A stretch of DNA of 64,000 nucleotides from M55B118 sp964501715 (GCA_964501715.1 CAZCTR010000002.1:62001-126000), one strand, 5' to 3'; counted from the stretch's first letter, positions 41,083 to 51,195 are shown. A program made the numbers and translations. Notes: a model not told the origin generated them from the letters alone.

Positions 41083-43256
41083 TTCATCAGCCTTTCGATG
41101 TTGATGACGCCGGAGACTTTCTGGATGTTTAGGATGATGTTGTCGAGCTCTTTTTTCTCCCGGACACCCACTTTGAGCTTGATCACGCCTTCACCCCGCT
41201 TGTTGGTCGACGCCTGGACCTGGTCGACCTTGCCCTCGTGGGTGGTCGTGGTGTTGATGATGTCGGCGAGGATGTTGTCGCGGTTATGGACGGTGAGTTT
41301 CAAGTTCACATCATGGATCGAGGTGCGGTCCGGACCCCAGTTGACGTCGATGTAGCGGCTCTCGTCGAGGTTCTGTAAGTTCTTGCACTCGGCGCGGTGC
41401 ACGGCGATGCCGCTGCCTTTGGAGATGTAGCCCTTGATCGGGTCACCGGGGATCGGGGTGCAGCAGTTGGATAGCTTCACCGAAGGGTTGTCAAGGCCCT
41501 CGACGATGATATTGGAATCGCCGGCGACCTTGCGCTTCTCAGTCCGGTTGATCGAGTCGATGAGCTTCTCTTCACTCACGGTCTCATCGGGAAGCATCGT
41601 GTTGAGGGCGTTTCGCGCGGTCAGGGTGTTCTTTCCGATCTCGTAGTGGAGGGTCTCAAGGTTTCTGATGCCCTTGTAGGAGAGGTGTTTCTCGACATCC
41701 TTGTCGGTGATGGACACATCCGGCGCACGGCGTTCCTTCTCCTTGTCGAACTCCTCTTTCCCCATTTCTATGAGGACGTCCTTGCGCTGTTTGTTCAGGT
41801 AGTTCTTGATCTTGGATTTCGCACCCGAGGTCTTGGCGATCTTGAGCCAGTTGTCGTTCGGGCCGAAGCTGTTCTTCGAGGTCTTGATCTCGACGACGTC
41901 CCCGGTCTCGAGTTCGTATTCGAGCGGGACGATCTTGCTGTTGACGATGGCGCCGACGGTCTTGATGCCGACTTCGGTGTGGATCCTGAAGGCGAAATCG
42001 ATGGGGGTGGAGCCCATGGGCAGATCGACGATGTCGCCGTCCGGGGTGAAGACATAGACGTTGGACTGGAAGATGTCATCCCGCAGAAGATTGAGCACTT
42101 CTTCGTCGTTTTCACGCTGTTCGGTCGCCTCGATGAGCTGGTTGTACCATCTGAGCTTCTTCGAGACCATCTGGGTCATCGGGATGTCCGAACCTCTTTC
42201 CTTGTAAGTCCAGTGCGCGGCGATCCCGTATTCGGCGATGCGGTCCATCTCCGGAGTCCTGATCTGGATCTCATAGATTTTCCCGCTGTAGATCACCGAG
42301 GTGTGCAGGGACTGATACAAGTTGGGCTTGGGCATGGCGATGTAGTCCTTGAAACGGTTCGGGATCGGGGTGAAACGGCTATGGATGACCCCGATGGTGC
42401 TGTAGCATTGCTCGACATTCTTGACGATGATGCGGAGCGCGAGCAGGTCGTAGATGTCGTCGAATTCCTTGTTGCGGTCCTGCATCTTCTTGTAGACGGA
42501 ATAGATGTTCTTGATCCGCCCTTTGACGTTGTATTCGAACTGGTTCTCCTCGAGCATGTCCTCGAGTTTCCTGCGCATTTCCTTCAAGTCCTCATGGCGG
42601 TTCTGCTTGGTGTCTTTGATCATCTGGGCGATCTGACGGTATTTCTCCGGATGGAGGTACTTGAACGAGGTGTCCTCGAGTTCGCTTTTGAACTGATACA
42701 TACCGAGACGGTGCGCCAGTGGGGCGAAGATGTCGAGGGTCTCACGGGCGATGCGTTTCTGTTTGCTCACCGGAAGGTTGTGCAAGGTGCGGATGTTGTG
42801 CAGACGGTCCGCGAGCTTGACGATGATGACGCGGATGTCCTTGGCCATCGCAAGCAGCATCTTCTGGTAGTTTTTCGCCTGGACGAGCTGTTTTTCCTCT
42901 TCCTCGTCGGTGATGCCCTTGAACTTGTACTGCCCGAGCTTGGTCACGCCTTCGGTGAGAAGCGCGACCTCCTCTCCGAACTGCTGCTTGATCTCATCAT
43001 AGGTTGCGGAGGTGTCCTCGATGCAGTCATGCAGGAGGCCGGCCATGATGGTCGTCACATCGGAATTGTAATCGGCGAGGATCTGCGCGACATTGAGAGG
43101 GTGGGAGATGTAGGCCTCGCCGCTCTTGCGGTTCTGCCCTTCATGATGGTTGAGGGCGTAGATATAGGCCTCTTCGATCTTGTCGAGGGACGTTTCATCC
43201 TTGATGTAAGTCTTCAGTGTCTCTTTCAGGCCTTTGAAATCCGTTGAGTCCTGCAT
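41079..43256 (-). CDS. relA: Bifunctional (p)ppGpp synthetase/hydrolase, Rel
   Basis: 725 residues from ATG 43256 (GAGGAGGTGAGACC site). Hydrolase domain with HD pair GLLHDCIEDT; synthetase with RFKDYIAMPKPNLYQSLHT, whose RxKD form is that of bifunctional Rel; TGS (VFTPDGDIVDLPMGSTPIDF); zinc-finger/ACT region (GIAVHRAECKNL and IINTTTTHEGKVDQV) at the end. Controls the stringent response. Operon apt-relA-dtd, as in Bacilli. Confidence 0.96.
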   Translation of the reverse strand: MQDSTDFKGLKETLKTYIKDETSLDKIEEAYIYALNHHEGQNRKSGEAYISHPLNVAQILADYNSDVTTIMAGLLHDCIEDTSATYDEIKQQFGEEVALLTEGVTKLGQYKFKGITDEEEEKQLVQAKNYQKMLLAMAKDIRVIIVKLADRLHNIRTLHNLPVSKQKRIARETLDIFAPLAHRLGMYQFKSELEDTSFKYLHPEKYRQIAQMIKDTKQNRHEDLKEMRRKLEDMLEENQFEYNVKGRIKNIYSVYKKMQDRNKEFDDIYDLLALRIIVKNVEQCYSTIGVIHSRFTPIPNRFKDYIAMPKPNLYQSLHTSVIYSGKIYEIQIRTPEMDRIAEYGIAAHWTYKERGSDIPMTQMVSKKLRWYNQLIEATEQRENDEEVLNLLRDDIFQSNVYVFTPDGDIVDLPMGSTPIDFAFRIHTEVGIKTVGAIVNSKIVPLEYELETGDVVEIKTSKNSFGPNDNWLKIAKTSGAKSKIKNYLNKQRKDVLIEMGKEEFDKEKERRAPDVSITDKDVEKHLSYKGIRNLETLHYEIGKNTLTARNALNTMLPDETVSEEKLIDSINRTEKRKVAGDSNIIVEGLDNPSVKLSNCCTPIPGDPIKGYISKGSGIAVHRAECKNLQNLDESRYIDVNWGPDRTSIHDVNLKLTVHNRDNILADIINTTTTHEGKVDQVQASTNKRGEGVIKLKVGVREKKELDNIILNIQKVSGVINIERLMK

Positions 43257-43292
43257 GGTCTCACCTCCTCGGGGTGAAGGGTCTTCTGTCAA

Positions 43293-43805
43293 TCAGTACG
43301 TAAGCAGACTGTAGATGGGGTAATGGCCGATCTTGTGTCTGCCTTTGAGTTCGGCGAGTTCTATCAGGAAGGCGATGCCTGCGACATTGCCGCCGGCCTT
43401 CTCGACGAGCTTGATCGTCGCCTCGATGGTGCCGCCGGTGGCGAGGAGGTCGTCGACGATGAGGACACGTTGACCGGTCTTGATGTCTTCCTTGTGAATC
43501 GACAGCGCGGTCGAATCGTATTCGAGCGCGAAGTCTTCCGTGTAGGTCTCCCTCGGCAGTTTCCCCGGTTTTCTCACCGGTACGAAGCCGATGCCGAGAT
43601 TGACCGCGATCGGCGTGCCGAAGATGAAACCGCGGGCGTCGGGGCCGACGATGACATCCGCCTCGCGTTCCCTCGCGTAGTCGGAGAGTTTCTGTACAGC
43701 GTAGCGAAGGGCCCGCCCGTCCGCGATCATGGGGGTGATATCCTTGAATTGAATCCCTTTTTTCGGGAAGTCCGGAACATTTTGGATATAGTCTTTCAAA
43801 CGCAT
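43293..43805 (-). CDS. apt: Adenine phosphoribosyltransferase
   Basis: 170 residues, AAGGTGATGCATC site. PRPP-binding motif VLIVDDLLATGGTIEA; GPDARGFIFGTPIAV; KDITPMIADGRAL. Salvages adenine to AMP. A TATAAT lies ~32 nt before the start. First gene before relA. Confidence 0.96.
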   Translation of the reverse strand: MRLKDYIQNVPDFPKKGIQFKDITPMIADGRALRYAVQKLSDYAREREADVIVGPDARGFIFGTPIAVNLGIGFVPVRKPGKLPRETYTEDFALEYDSTALSIHKEDIKTGQRVLIVDDLLATGGTIEATIKLVEKAGGNVAGIAFLIELAELKGRHKIGHYPIYSLLTY

Positions 43806-43872
43806 GATGCATCACCTTTTCCTTAGTTTTTATTCTTTATTATAACACGAGTCAACGATGATTCGAAACACT

Positions 43873-45513
43873 TCACATGGCATTCGGCGCGCTTACGCCG
43901 ATCAGGTTGAGCGCATCCTCGACGACGGACGCGACCGCCCGCAGAAGATACAGGCGCTCACCGCTCGCCTCATGGTCGTCTGTCATCACGGGGACGGCGC
44001 TATAAAAGGCGTGAAGGGCGCCCGCGAGCCCGTGGACATAGTTGGGGACCTTGTGCGGGGCGCGGCTTCTGGCCGCATCCTCGATCACGCCCGGATAATC
44101 CGCGAGCTTGAGCATAAGCTGTCGTGTCTTCTCTTCATTCAGGTGCTTGAAGGTGTCCGGGTCCGCCAAGGTGTCGTACCCGCGCGCTTCCGCCTTCTCA
44201 AGAAGGGTCATGATGCGGGCGTGGGCGTATTGCGCGTAGAAGACCGGGTTCTCATTGGTCTTCTTGAGCGCGAGGTCGAGGTCCAGATCCATGTGGGTGT
44301 TGAGGCTATGGCGGGCGAAGAAATACCGGATGGCGTCACTGCCGACCTCGTCGATGAGGTCCCTCAGGGTGATCGCCTGTCCGCTTCGCTTGCTCATCTT
44401 GACCTCTTGATTGTCCTTGATGACCTTGACGATCTGCAGCATCTCAACATCGAGGATGTCCTTTTTTCCGCTCGTCATCTCGATGGCGGCCTGGAGCCTT
44501 GGGACATAGCCGTGGTGGTCCGCGCCGAGCACATCGATGAGGATGTCATACCCGCGCCAGAGCTTGTCGAGATGATAGGCGATGTCAGGCATCAGATAGG
44601 TGTAGGTCCCGTCCGATTTGACGATGACACGGTCCTTGTCGTCGCCGTAGGCGCTCGTTTTCAAGAAGACCGCACCGTCGTCAGTGTAGGTGTGTCCGTC
44701 CTCCTTGAGCTTTTGAAGGGTCTTCTCGACCTTGCCTTCCTCATAGAGCGAGGCTTCGCTGAAGAAGACATCGAAGGTGACACCGAAGGTGCCGAGGTCT
44801 TTTTTGAGGCCATCAAGGAGGTTTTTGACGCCGTAATCACGGAACACATCCAGGCCGTCCTCATGGAGATACCTGTCGCCGTAGGTCTCCTTGAGTGTCT
44901 TTGCGATGGCTTTGATTTCCGGTCCGTGGTATCCGTCATCCGGCATGGGGGTGTCCTTGCCGTGGCTTTGTTCATAGCGGGCCTTGATGCTTTTCGCGAG
45001 GGAGGCGATCTGGTTTCCGCCGTCGTTGACATAGAATTCCTTCGTCACGCTGTAGCCGGCCTTTTTCATGATCCGGGCGAGGTTGTCGCCGGCGGCCGCG
45101 CCGCGGGCGTGCCCGACATGAAGGGAGCCAGTGGGATTCGCACTGACGAATTCTATGTTCACATCCGTCCCCGCCCCGAGGTCGGAAGCACCGAAGGCGG
45201 AAGGGTCTTTCATGACGGTCTTCAGAATGCCGTGCAGGGCGGTCTCGTTCAAGAAGACGTTGATGAAGCCCGGACCGGCGACCTCGACCGCCTTGAAGAG
45301 AGGGTGTTTGGACAACGGTTCGCGGATGGCATCCGCAATCACGCGGGGATTGTTTTTCAGGGTTTTCGCGAGCTGCATCGCGATGTTGGTCGAGTAATCG
45401 CCCATGTCGCGGTTCGCGGGGATCTCGATCTCGACGTGTTCGTCCTCAAGCCCGTATGTGAGGCTCAGGGCTTCTTTGACCAGGGCCTTGACCCTGTTTT
45501 CCATGTTTGGCAT
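43873..45513 (-). CDS. argS: Arginyl-tRNA synthetase
   Basis: 546 residues. Class I motifs: ANPTGSLHVGHARGAAAGDN (HIGH variant HVGH) and VKMSKRSG (KMSKS variant). N-terminal Add-1 domain (residues 1-110) and C-terminal DALR anticodon domain ending LIGVSAPNAM. ATG 45513 with TAGGTG is used; ATG 45504 is possible. Follows the Fic-like gene by 8 nt. Confidence 0.96.
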   Translation of the reverse strand: MPNMENRVKALVKEALSLTYGLEDEHVEIEIPANRDMGDYSTNIAMQLAKTLKNNPRVIADAIREPLSKHPLFKAVEVAGPGFINVFLNETALHGILKTVMKDPSAFGASDLGAGTDVNIEFVSANPTGSLHVGHARGAAAGDNLARIMKKAGYSVTKEFYVNDGGNQIASLAKSIKARYEQSHGKDTPMPDDGYHGPEIKAIAKTLKETYGDRYLHEDGLDVFRDYGVKNLLDGLKKDLGTFGVTFDVFFSEASLYEEGKVEKTLQKLKEDGHTYTDDGAVFLKTSAYGDDKDRVIVKSDGTYTYLMPDIAYHLDKLWRGYDILIDVLGADHHGYVPRLQAAIEMTSGKKDILDVEMLQIVKVIKDNQEVKMSKRSGQAITLRDLIDEVGSDAIRYFFARHSLNTHMDLDLDLALKKTNENPVFYAQYAHARIMTLLEKAEARGYDTLADPDTFKHLNEEKTRQLMLKLADYPGVIEDAARSRAPHKVPNYVHGLAGALHAFYSAVPVMTDDHEASGERLYLLRAVASVVEDALNLIGVSAPNAM

Positions 45514-45521
45514 ATGCGCAC

Positions 45522-46601
45522 CTACTCATTGAAGTTTAGATTCATCTGTTCCTGGAAGGTCTTCTTCCGTTCGGTCGTGTAGAGTTTCATCCATTTCGCG
45601 CCCCGGCCCTTGCCGAGCGGTCGGATCTTCTTCTCGTCACGCATGCGGGCGAGCGCCCGGTTGATGGTCGAATCGCTCACGGTCGGGTGGGCGTTGCGGA
45701 TGTCTTCCTTGCTGAACACCTCTTCTAGCTTGTTGATGGTGTTCTCTATGTAGTCGGATTTGTTGTGCTGTTTGTCATAGGCGTAGTTCCTCACCATTTC
45801 ATGGGCTTCCTTGTAGGATTCCAAGGAGATATCGAGCATGAAGCGGTGAAGGCTCAAAGTGTCGGCGAGGCCCTCGCTCCAGTTTCTCGAGGAAGCCTCG
45901 CGCGCTTTTTCGAAGTTCGTCCTTTGCTTGTAGAGTTTCTCGAAGAAACTCGAAAGATGGAACGCCTTGTAGTCGTATGAAATGAGAAGGATGTAGAGGG
46001 TCAAAAGCCCGATCAGGTTGTTGTGGTTCTTGAAGGGGGCGAGGTGGATGAAATCGATGTAGAAATCGACGGCGAGGAGGCTGTGTTCGTAAGCATTGGC
46101 GCGCCGCGCCCTGTGATAGCTGTCGACAAGGTTGCCAAGTGCCTCGCGTTTGGTTTTCTGCCCGCTTGCGAGCAGGTTGACCGTCTTTCTGTCCTTCTTG
46201 TTGCTTTTGGCGAAATGGAGCGTTTCATCCGTTTCGACACCGCTATACAGGAACTTGAGCATGTCGTGGATCTCGGTGTCGATGAGGTCGAAAGTCTCCG
46301 TGTCCTGATGGATGCGGTGCAAGGCGCTTTTGAGATTCGACAGAAGCCGTTCGTGGCGGTTCTTCGGCTGGACATTCTTGATGAGGATCTGCCTGAATCT
46401 GGCATCGCTCACTTCGAAGTTGAAAAATTGGGCGAAGAAATAGGCGTCGCTTTGGATTGTCTGCTCGAGAAGGGTCTCGAAGTCCGGTTTCACGACCTGG
46501 ATGATTTCCTGGTTCTTGCCTATGAACCGGTAGAGTTCGAGGTATCTTCCGATGATGTCGTTGGGGATGCGGACATGGTCGATGGCATCCAATGTGTACA
46601 T
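45522..46601 (-). CDS. Degenerate Fic-like protein with C-terminal winged helix
   Basis: 359 residues from ATG 46601 (AGGAAGGA upstream with 9-nt spacing). The middle, ~155-270, follows the Fic fold layout: a helix HRARRANAYEHSLLAVDFYI, the active-site region, then SSFFEKLYKQRTNFEKAREAS and WSEGLADTLSLHRFMLDISL. The canonical HPFxxGNGRxxR is replaced by LAPFKNHNNLIG at ~187: catalytic His becomes Ala, and the phosphate-binding GNGR is lost. The C-terminal ~70 residues are a winged helix (KEDIRNAHPTVSDSTINRAL). Directly after parC (15 nt). Likely non-catalytic; perhaps a DNA-binding regulator. Confidence 0.7.
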   Translation of the reverse strand: MYTLDAIDHVRIPNDIIGRYLELYRFIGKNQEIIQVVKPDFETLLEQTIQSDAYFFAQFFNFEVSDARFRQILIKNVQPKNRHERLLSNLKSALHRIHQDTETFDLIDTEIHDMLKFLYSGVETDETLHFAKSNKKDRKTVNLLASGQKTKREALGNLVDSYHRARRANAYEHSLLAVDFYIDFIHLAPFKNHNNLIGLLTLYILLISYDYKAFHLSSFFEKLYKQRTNFEKAREASSRNWSEGLADTLSLHRFMLDISLESYKEAHEMVRNYAYDKQHNKSDYIENTINKLEEVFSKEDIRNAHPTVSDSTINRALARMRDEKKIRPLGKGRGAKWMKLYTTERKKTFQEQMNLNFNE

Positions 46602-46616
46602 GGGCCTCATTCCTTC

Positions 46617-49139
46617 CTACGAGTCTTCGAAAAGGGTCTGCTGGGTACCGGGGACCGAGGGTTTCTGCTTGAATTCATGGAAAGGGCGGATCTCGCCGGA
46701 CTCATCGTACTCGGGATCGATCCATAGCATGTTCGGCGTCGCGGACCCCTTGATGAATTTCTTGCCGTGTTCAGCGGCGTGTTCCTTGAGGTCGAACGCG
46801 CTGACAGTATGCTCGCCCTTGTCGGTGAGGACGTGGACAGTCGCGCGCTTCTTGTATTGCACGGCGTTGAGGATGTCCGCGTCCGCGATATGATAGGGGT
46901 TGGTCTTGACATGCCTCAGGACGCGTTCCCCTCTCAAGGCGCGTTTTTTCTTCTCAATCTCCTCGGGGTTGATGCGTTTCAGGGTGCCGCGCGTCGTGAG
47001 CAGGACGATGTCGTGCTTGTCGGCGAGCACGGCGGATGTGGCGAGGGTTTCCTCAGGCTTGAGATTCATCGCCTTCACGCCCTTGGCGAGCGTCGAGGTC
47101 GAGGGGATCTCCTCGAGGTCGTAGCGCAAGGCGTAGCCGCCCTTGGTGAAGGTGACGACCTCCCTGCGTTCGCTGAAGACGTGCGTGATGTCGGTGATAC
47201 GGTCGCCTTTTTTCAGGTTCATCGCCCTGATGGGGCGGTTGTAGCGCTGGACGTCATAGTCCTTGATGGCGGTCCTTTTCACGACGTTCTTCTCCGTGGT
47301 GAAAAGGAGCCAGCCGGCCTCGTCGTCAAAAGCGGAGACGCTCTGGGCGTGGATGATCTTCTCCCCGTTCACAAGTGGCACGATATGGTTGATGTGCTGA
47401 CCCATCTCCTTCCATTTGCCTTCCTGGATCTTGAAGACGGGCAGATAGATGTAATGGCCGTGGTCGGTGAAGATGAGGAGGGTGTCGAGGGTCGAGACAT
47501 CCCGGTTGAAAAGGAAGGCGTCATGTTCTTTCATGTCGGGATTCTCGGTGGCCTTGAAGCTTCTGAGGGAAGCCCTTCTCAGATACCCTTCACGGGTGAG
47601 GCCGAGGCGGACCTGTTCGCTCTCGATCAGGTCTTCTTCGGCGACCTCGATGCGCTCGATCTCGTCCTCGATGGTGGTTCTTCGTTCAGAGGGGACTTTG
47701 CGGATGAGGCTTCTGAGTTCCTTTTTGATGACTTTCTCGAGGGCGTTCTCGTTTTGCAGGATGTCTGTGAGTTTGGCGATGGACTCGTTCAGCTCGTCCT
47801 TTTCCTTGGTCAGTGCACTCAAGTCCGTGTTCGAAAGCCTGTAAAGCTGCAAGGTGAGGATCGCTTCGGCCTGTTCCTCGGAGAATTTGAAAGACTCGAC
47901 GAGTTTCCCCTTGGCATCCGCTTTCGAATCCGAATGGCGGATGAGGGCGATGACCTCATCGAGCACGTCGACCATCGCGATGATGCCTTCGACGATATGG
48001 AGACGCTTCTTCGCTTTTCTGAGTTCGAAGTTCGAGCGGTTGGTGACGACTTCCTTCTGATGATAGATATAGCTGTCGAAGATGTTGAGGATGCTCATGG
48101 TGCGCGGACGCTTGTTGTCAATCGCGACCATGTTGTAGGTGAAGGACTTGGTGAGGTCGGTCTTTTTGTGCAGGAAGTTCACGATCGCCTCGGCGTCAAA
48201 GGAGGGTTTGACCTCGATGACGATGCGGAGGCCTTCGCTTGACGTTTCGTCGCGGACTTCCTTGATGCCGTCGACTTTCTTTTTGAGACGGATCTCATCG
48301 ATCCGTCGCACAAGGGTCGCCTTGTTCACCTCGTAGGGGATTTCGGTGATGATGATGTTCTGTCCTTCGATGGCGACTTTCGATTTTATGATGATGCGTC
48401 CGCGGCCGGTCTCGAAGGCGTCGCGGATGCCTTTTTCCCCTTGGACGATGGCGCCGGTCGCGAAGTCGGGCCCCTTGACGATCGGAAGGATGGCATCGAT
48501 CGTGCACGAAGGGTTGTCGATGCGCTTGATGACACCGTTGATGACTTCTTTCAGGTTGTGAGGCGGGATCTCCGTGGCGTAGCCCGCGGAGATGCCCGAG
48601 GCGCCGTTGATGAGGATGTTGGGAAAGCGTGCGGGAAGCACGATGGGTTCGTATTCCTCGTCGTCGAAGTTCGGGACATAGTCCACAGTCTGCTTGTCGA
48701 TGTCCTGAAGCAGATATTCGCTAAGCTTGCTCATGCGTGCTTCGGTGTAACGCATCGCGGCAGCGCTGTCGCCGTCGATTGAACCTTTGTTTCCGTGCAT
48801 GTCGACAAGCGGTTCGCGCATCTTGAAGTCCTGCGCCATGCGCACCATCGCCTCATACACTGAGGAATCCCCGTGTGGATGGTACTTACCGATGACGTCT
48901 CCGACAATCCTCGCGCTTTTCTTGTAAGGTTTCTCATGCGTGAGCCCGAGGCGGTTCATCGCGTATAGGATGCGCCTTTGCACGGGCTTGAGCCCGTCGC
49001 GCACATCGGGAAGCGCGCGGTCCTGGATGATGTATTTGGAGTATCGGGCGAATCGGTCTCCGAAGATGTTCTGTATGTTCTCGTCCAGAATCTTCCCTTC
49101 GACGAATTCGTCGATGATGTCCTGCAGTTTTTCAGCCAT
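46617..49139 (-). CDS. parC: DNA topoisomerase IV subunit A
   Basis: 840 residues, AAAGGAGTAGGATC site. Start region KILDENIQNIFGDRFARYSKYIIQDRALPDVRDGLKP; quinolone-resistance region GKYHPHGDSSVYEAMVRMAQ; catalytic Tyr in AAAMRYTEARMS. The C-terminal blades run from ~505 to the end and lack the GyrA box, favouring ParC over GyrA. Works with ParE to unlink daughter chromosomes. Starts 4 nt after parE. Confidence 0.94.
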   Translation of the reverse strand: MAEKLQDIIDEFVEGKILDENIQNIFGDRFARYSKYIIQDRALPDVRDGLKPVQRRILYAMNRLGLTHEKPYKKSARIVGDVIGKYHPHGDSSVYEAMVRMAQDFKMREPLVDMHGNKGSIDGDSAAAMRYTEARMSKLSEYLLQDIDKQTVDYVPNFDDEEYEPIVLPARFPNILINGASGISAGYATEIPPHNLKEVINGVIKRIDNPSCTIDAILPIVKGPDFATGAIVQGEKGIRDAFETGRGRIIIKSKVAIEGQNIIITEIPYEVNKATLVRRIDEIRLKKKVDGIKEVRDETSSEGLRIVIEVKPSFDAEAIVNFLHKKTDLTKSFTYNMVAIDNKRPRTMSILNIFDSYIYHQKEVVTNRSNFELRKAKKRLHIVEGIIAMVDVLDEVIALIRHSDSKADAKGKLVESFKFSEEQAEAILTLQLYRLSNTDLSALTKEKDELNESIAKLTDILQNENALEKVIKKELRSLIRKVPSERRTTIEDEIERIEVAEEDLIESEQVRLGLTREGYLRRASLRSFKATENPDMKEHDAFLFNRDVSTLDTLLIFTDHGHYIYLPVFKIQEGKWKEMGQHINHIVPLVNGEKIIHAQSVSAFDDEAGWLLFTTEKNVVKRTAIKDYDVQRYNRPIRAMNLKKGDRITDITHVFSERREVVTFTKGGYALRYDLEEIPSTSTLAKGVKAMNLKPEETLATSAVLADKHDIVLLTTRGTLKRINPEEIEKKKRALRGERVLRHVKTNPYHIADADILNAVQYKKRATVHVLTDKGEHTVSAFDLKEHAAEHGKKFIKGSATPNMLWIDPEYDESGEIRPFHEFKQKPSVPGTQQTLFEDS

Positions 49140-49143
49140 GATC

Positions 49144-51072
49144 CTACTCCTTTATCTCGAAGTTGTCTTCGTTCGTGAAGGTGACGTTGCTCTCGATCCA
49201 GTCGCGACGGGGTTCGACCTGGTCGCCCATGAGGATCTTGATCTGTTTTTCGGTATCGGCGAAGTCGTCGATGGTGACTTTGACGAGCGTTCTCGATTCG
49301 GGGTTCATGGTGGTTTCGAAAAGCTGGTCGGCGTTCATTTCGCCGAGGCCTTTGTACCTCTGGATGGAGACGTTTTTCTTCAGTTCAAGCAGTCTTTGGA
49401 GTTCCTCGTCGCTCCAGGCGTACACTTCCTCGGTCTTACGGTTCTTCTTGAACGATATCTTGTAAAGGGGTGGCAGGGCGATATAGACCTTGCCGGCCTC
49501 TATGAGTTCTCGCATGTATCTGAAGAAGAAGGTGAGGATGAGGACCTGTATGTGCGCGCCGTCCGTGTCGGCGTCGGTCATGATGACGATGCGGTTGTAG
49601 TTGCATGCGCTCAAGTCGAAATCGCTTCCGAGTCCCGCGCCGATGGTGTGGATGAGGGTGTTGATCTCCTCGTTCTTGAGGACATCCTCGATTTTGGCGC
49701 GTTCCGTGTTGATGACCTTTCCGCGCAAGGGGAGGATCGCCTGGAAGCGACGGTTCCTGCCCTGTTTGGCGCTGCCTCCGGCACTGTCACCCTCGACGAT
49801 GTAGAGTTCCTTCTTGGAGGGGTCCTTGGAGGAGGCGGGGGCCAGTTTTCCTGAAAGAAGCGGTTCCTTGCGTTTTTGTTTTTTCTCCATGCGGGCCTCG
49901 TCGCGCGCCTTGCGGGCGGCTTCGCGGGCCTGACGTGCCCTTGAGGCCCGGTCGATCAGGGTCTTGGCGAGGTCGGGGTTCTCATCGAAGAAATACATCA
50001 TCTTCTCGCTCACGGTCTGTTCGACGGCGGTGCGCGCTTCGCTCGTGCCCAGCTTGTTCTTGGTCTGCCCTTCGAATTGAAGCAGGTTCTCGGGCACGCG
50101 GATGGACACGATGGCGGTCATGCCCTCACGGATATCCGCGCCTTCAAGTTTCCCGTCCTTCTCTTTGAGGATGGCGGTCTTGGTGGCGTATTCGTTGAAG
50201 ATCTTCGTGAAGGCCGCCTTGAAACCGACCTCGTGGGTTCCGCCGTCGCGGGTTCGGACATTGTTGACGAAGGAAAGCAGCTGGTCGGTGTAGGACTTGG
50301 TGAACTGGAAGGCGACTTCGACTTTGATGTCTTCATGGTTCCCGCCGAAGAACACGGGGTCGTGTATGGGTTTCTTCGTGTCGTTCATGTATTCTATATA
50401 AGAAAGAATGCCTTCCTCGAACTGGAAGACCTCATGTTGTTTGGAGCGTTCATCCTTAAGGGTGATCTTGAGACCTTTGATCAGAAAGGCGCTTTCGCGC
50501 AGCCTTTCGGCCAAGGTGTTGTAGTTGAAGACGGTGGTTGTGAAGATCTCACGGTTCGGTTTGAAGTGGACCGTGGTGCCTCTTCTTTTGCGGTGTCCGA
50601 CCTTTTTGATCGGAGTGACTTTCTTCCCGCCGTCACTGAACCGCATGTTGTACATCGTGCCCTCGCGGGTCACGGTGACATCGAGCCATTCGCTGAGCGC
50701 ATTGACCACACTCGCGCCCACACCGTGAAGGCCTCCTGAGACCTTGTATCCGCCATGCTGGCCGAATTTCGCACCGGAATGGAGCTTGGTGTAGATGACT
50801 TCCATGCTGTTCTTGCCACTCGAGTGGTCATCGATCGGGATGCCGCGGCCAAAGTCCTCGACAATGACGGAATTGTCTTCCCTGATGGTCACATTGATTT
50901 CATTCCCATAGCCCGCAAGGGCTTCATCGATGGCGTTGTCCACGATTTCCCATACCAGATGATGCAGCCCTCTGGCATCGGTGGAACCGATGTACATGCC
51001 CGGACGTTTGCGCACCGCGTCGAGCTCTTCGAGTACTTGAATCGTCGTTGCATTGTAGGTTTCTTCTGTCAT
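49144..51072 (-). CDS. parE: DNA topoisomerase IV subunit B
   Basis: 642 residues from ATG 51072 (AAAGGACGTG site). GHKL ATPase: EIVDNAIDEALAG, EDFGRGIPID, SGGLHGVGASVVNALS. Toprim domain: VEGDSAGGSAKQGRNRRFQA and MTDADTDGAHI. A Lys/Arg/Glu-rich insert (~385-415) precedes Toprim. ParE rather than GyrB is chosen by its pairing with parC and by divergent plsY, as in Bacillus. Confidence 0.94.
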   Translation of the reverse strand: MTEETYNATTIQVLEELDAVRKRPGMYIGSTDARGLHHLVWEIVDNAIDEALAGYGNEINVTIREDNSVIVEDFGRGIPIDDHSSGKNSMEVIYTKLHSGAKFGQHGGYKVSGGLHGVGASVVNALSEWLDVTVTREGTMYNMRFSDGGKKVTPIKKVGHRKRRGTTVHFKPNREIFTTTVFNYNTLAERLRESAFLIKGLKITLKDERSKQHEVFQFEEGILSYIEYMNDTKKPIHDPVFFGGNHEDIKVEVAFQFTKSYTDQLLSFVNNVRTRDGGTHEVGFKAAFTKIFNEYATKTAILKEKDGKLEGADIREGMTAIVSIRVPENLLQFEGQTKNKLGTSEARTAVEQTVSEKMMYFFDENPDLAKTLIDRASRARQAREAARKARDEARMEKKQKRKEPLLSGKLAPASSKDPSKKELYIVEGDSAGGSAKQGRNRRFQAILPLRGKVINTERAKIEDVLKNEEINTLIHTIGAGLGSDFDLSACNYNRIVIMTDADTDGAHIQVLILTFFFRYMRELIEAGKVYIALPPLYKISFKKNRKTEEVYAWSDEELQRLLELKKNVSIQRYKGLGEMNADQLFETTMNPESRTLVKVTIDDFADTEKQIKILMGDQVEPRRDWIESNVTFTNEDNFEIKE

Positions 51073-51155
51073 AAACACACGTCCTTTTGTCTTACTCACT
51101 AACATATTATATCAAAATCATCCCCCCTTTTATAGTATTCTTTTCAGTTAAATTG

Positions 51156-51164
51156 TGATATAAT
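51156..51164 (+). promoter_or_regulatory. plsY promoter, extended -10
   Basis: TGATATAAT (51156-51164), an extended -10 box, ~32 nt before the plsY start; the -35 is weak. Confidence 0.65.
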
Positions 51165-51195
51165 CTGAAAATAGATAATGGCGAGGTGATGCCCC

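Noticed and set aside
41646..43247. 533-residue frame antisense to relA
   Set aside because: Asp/Val/Leu-rich shadow typical of antisense to GC-rich genes; relA is unmistakable.
43858..45582. 574-residue frame antisense to argS
   Set aside because: Same shadow effect; argS carries HVGH and KMSKR.
46767..48242. 491-residue frame antisense to parC
   Set aside because: Shadow of parC, no start signal.
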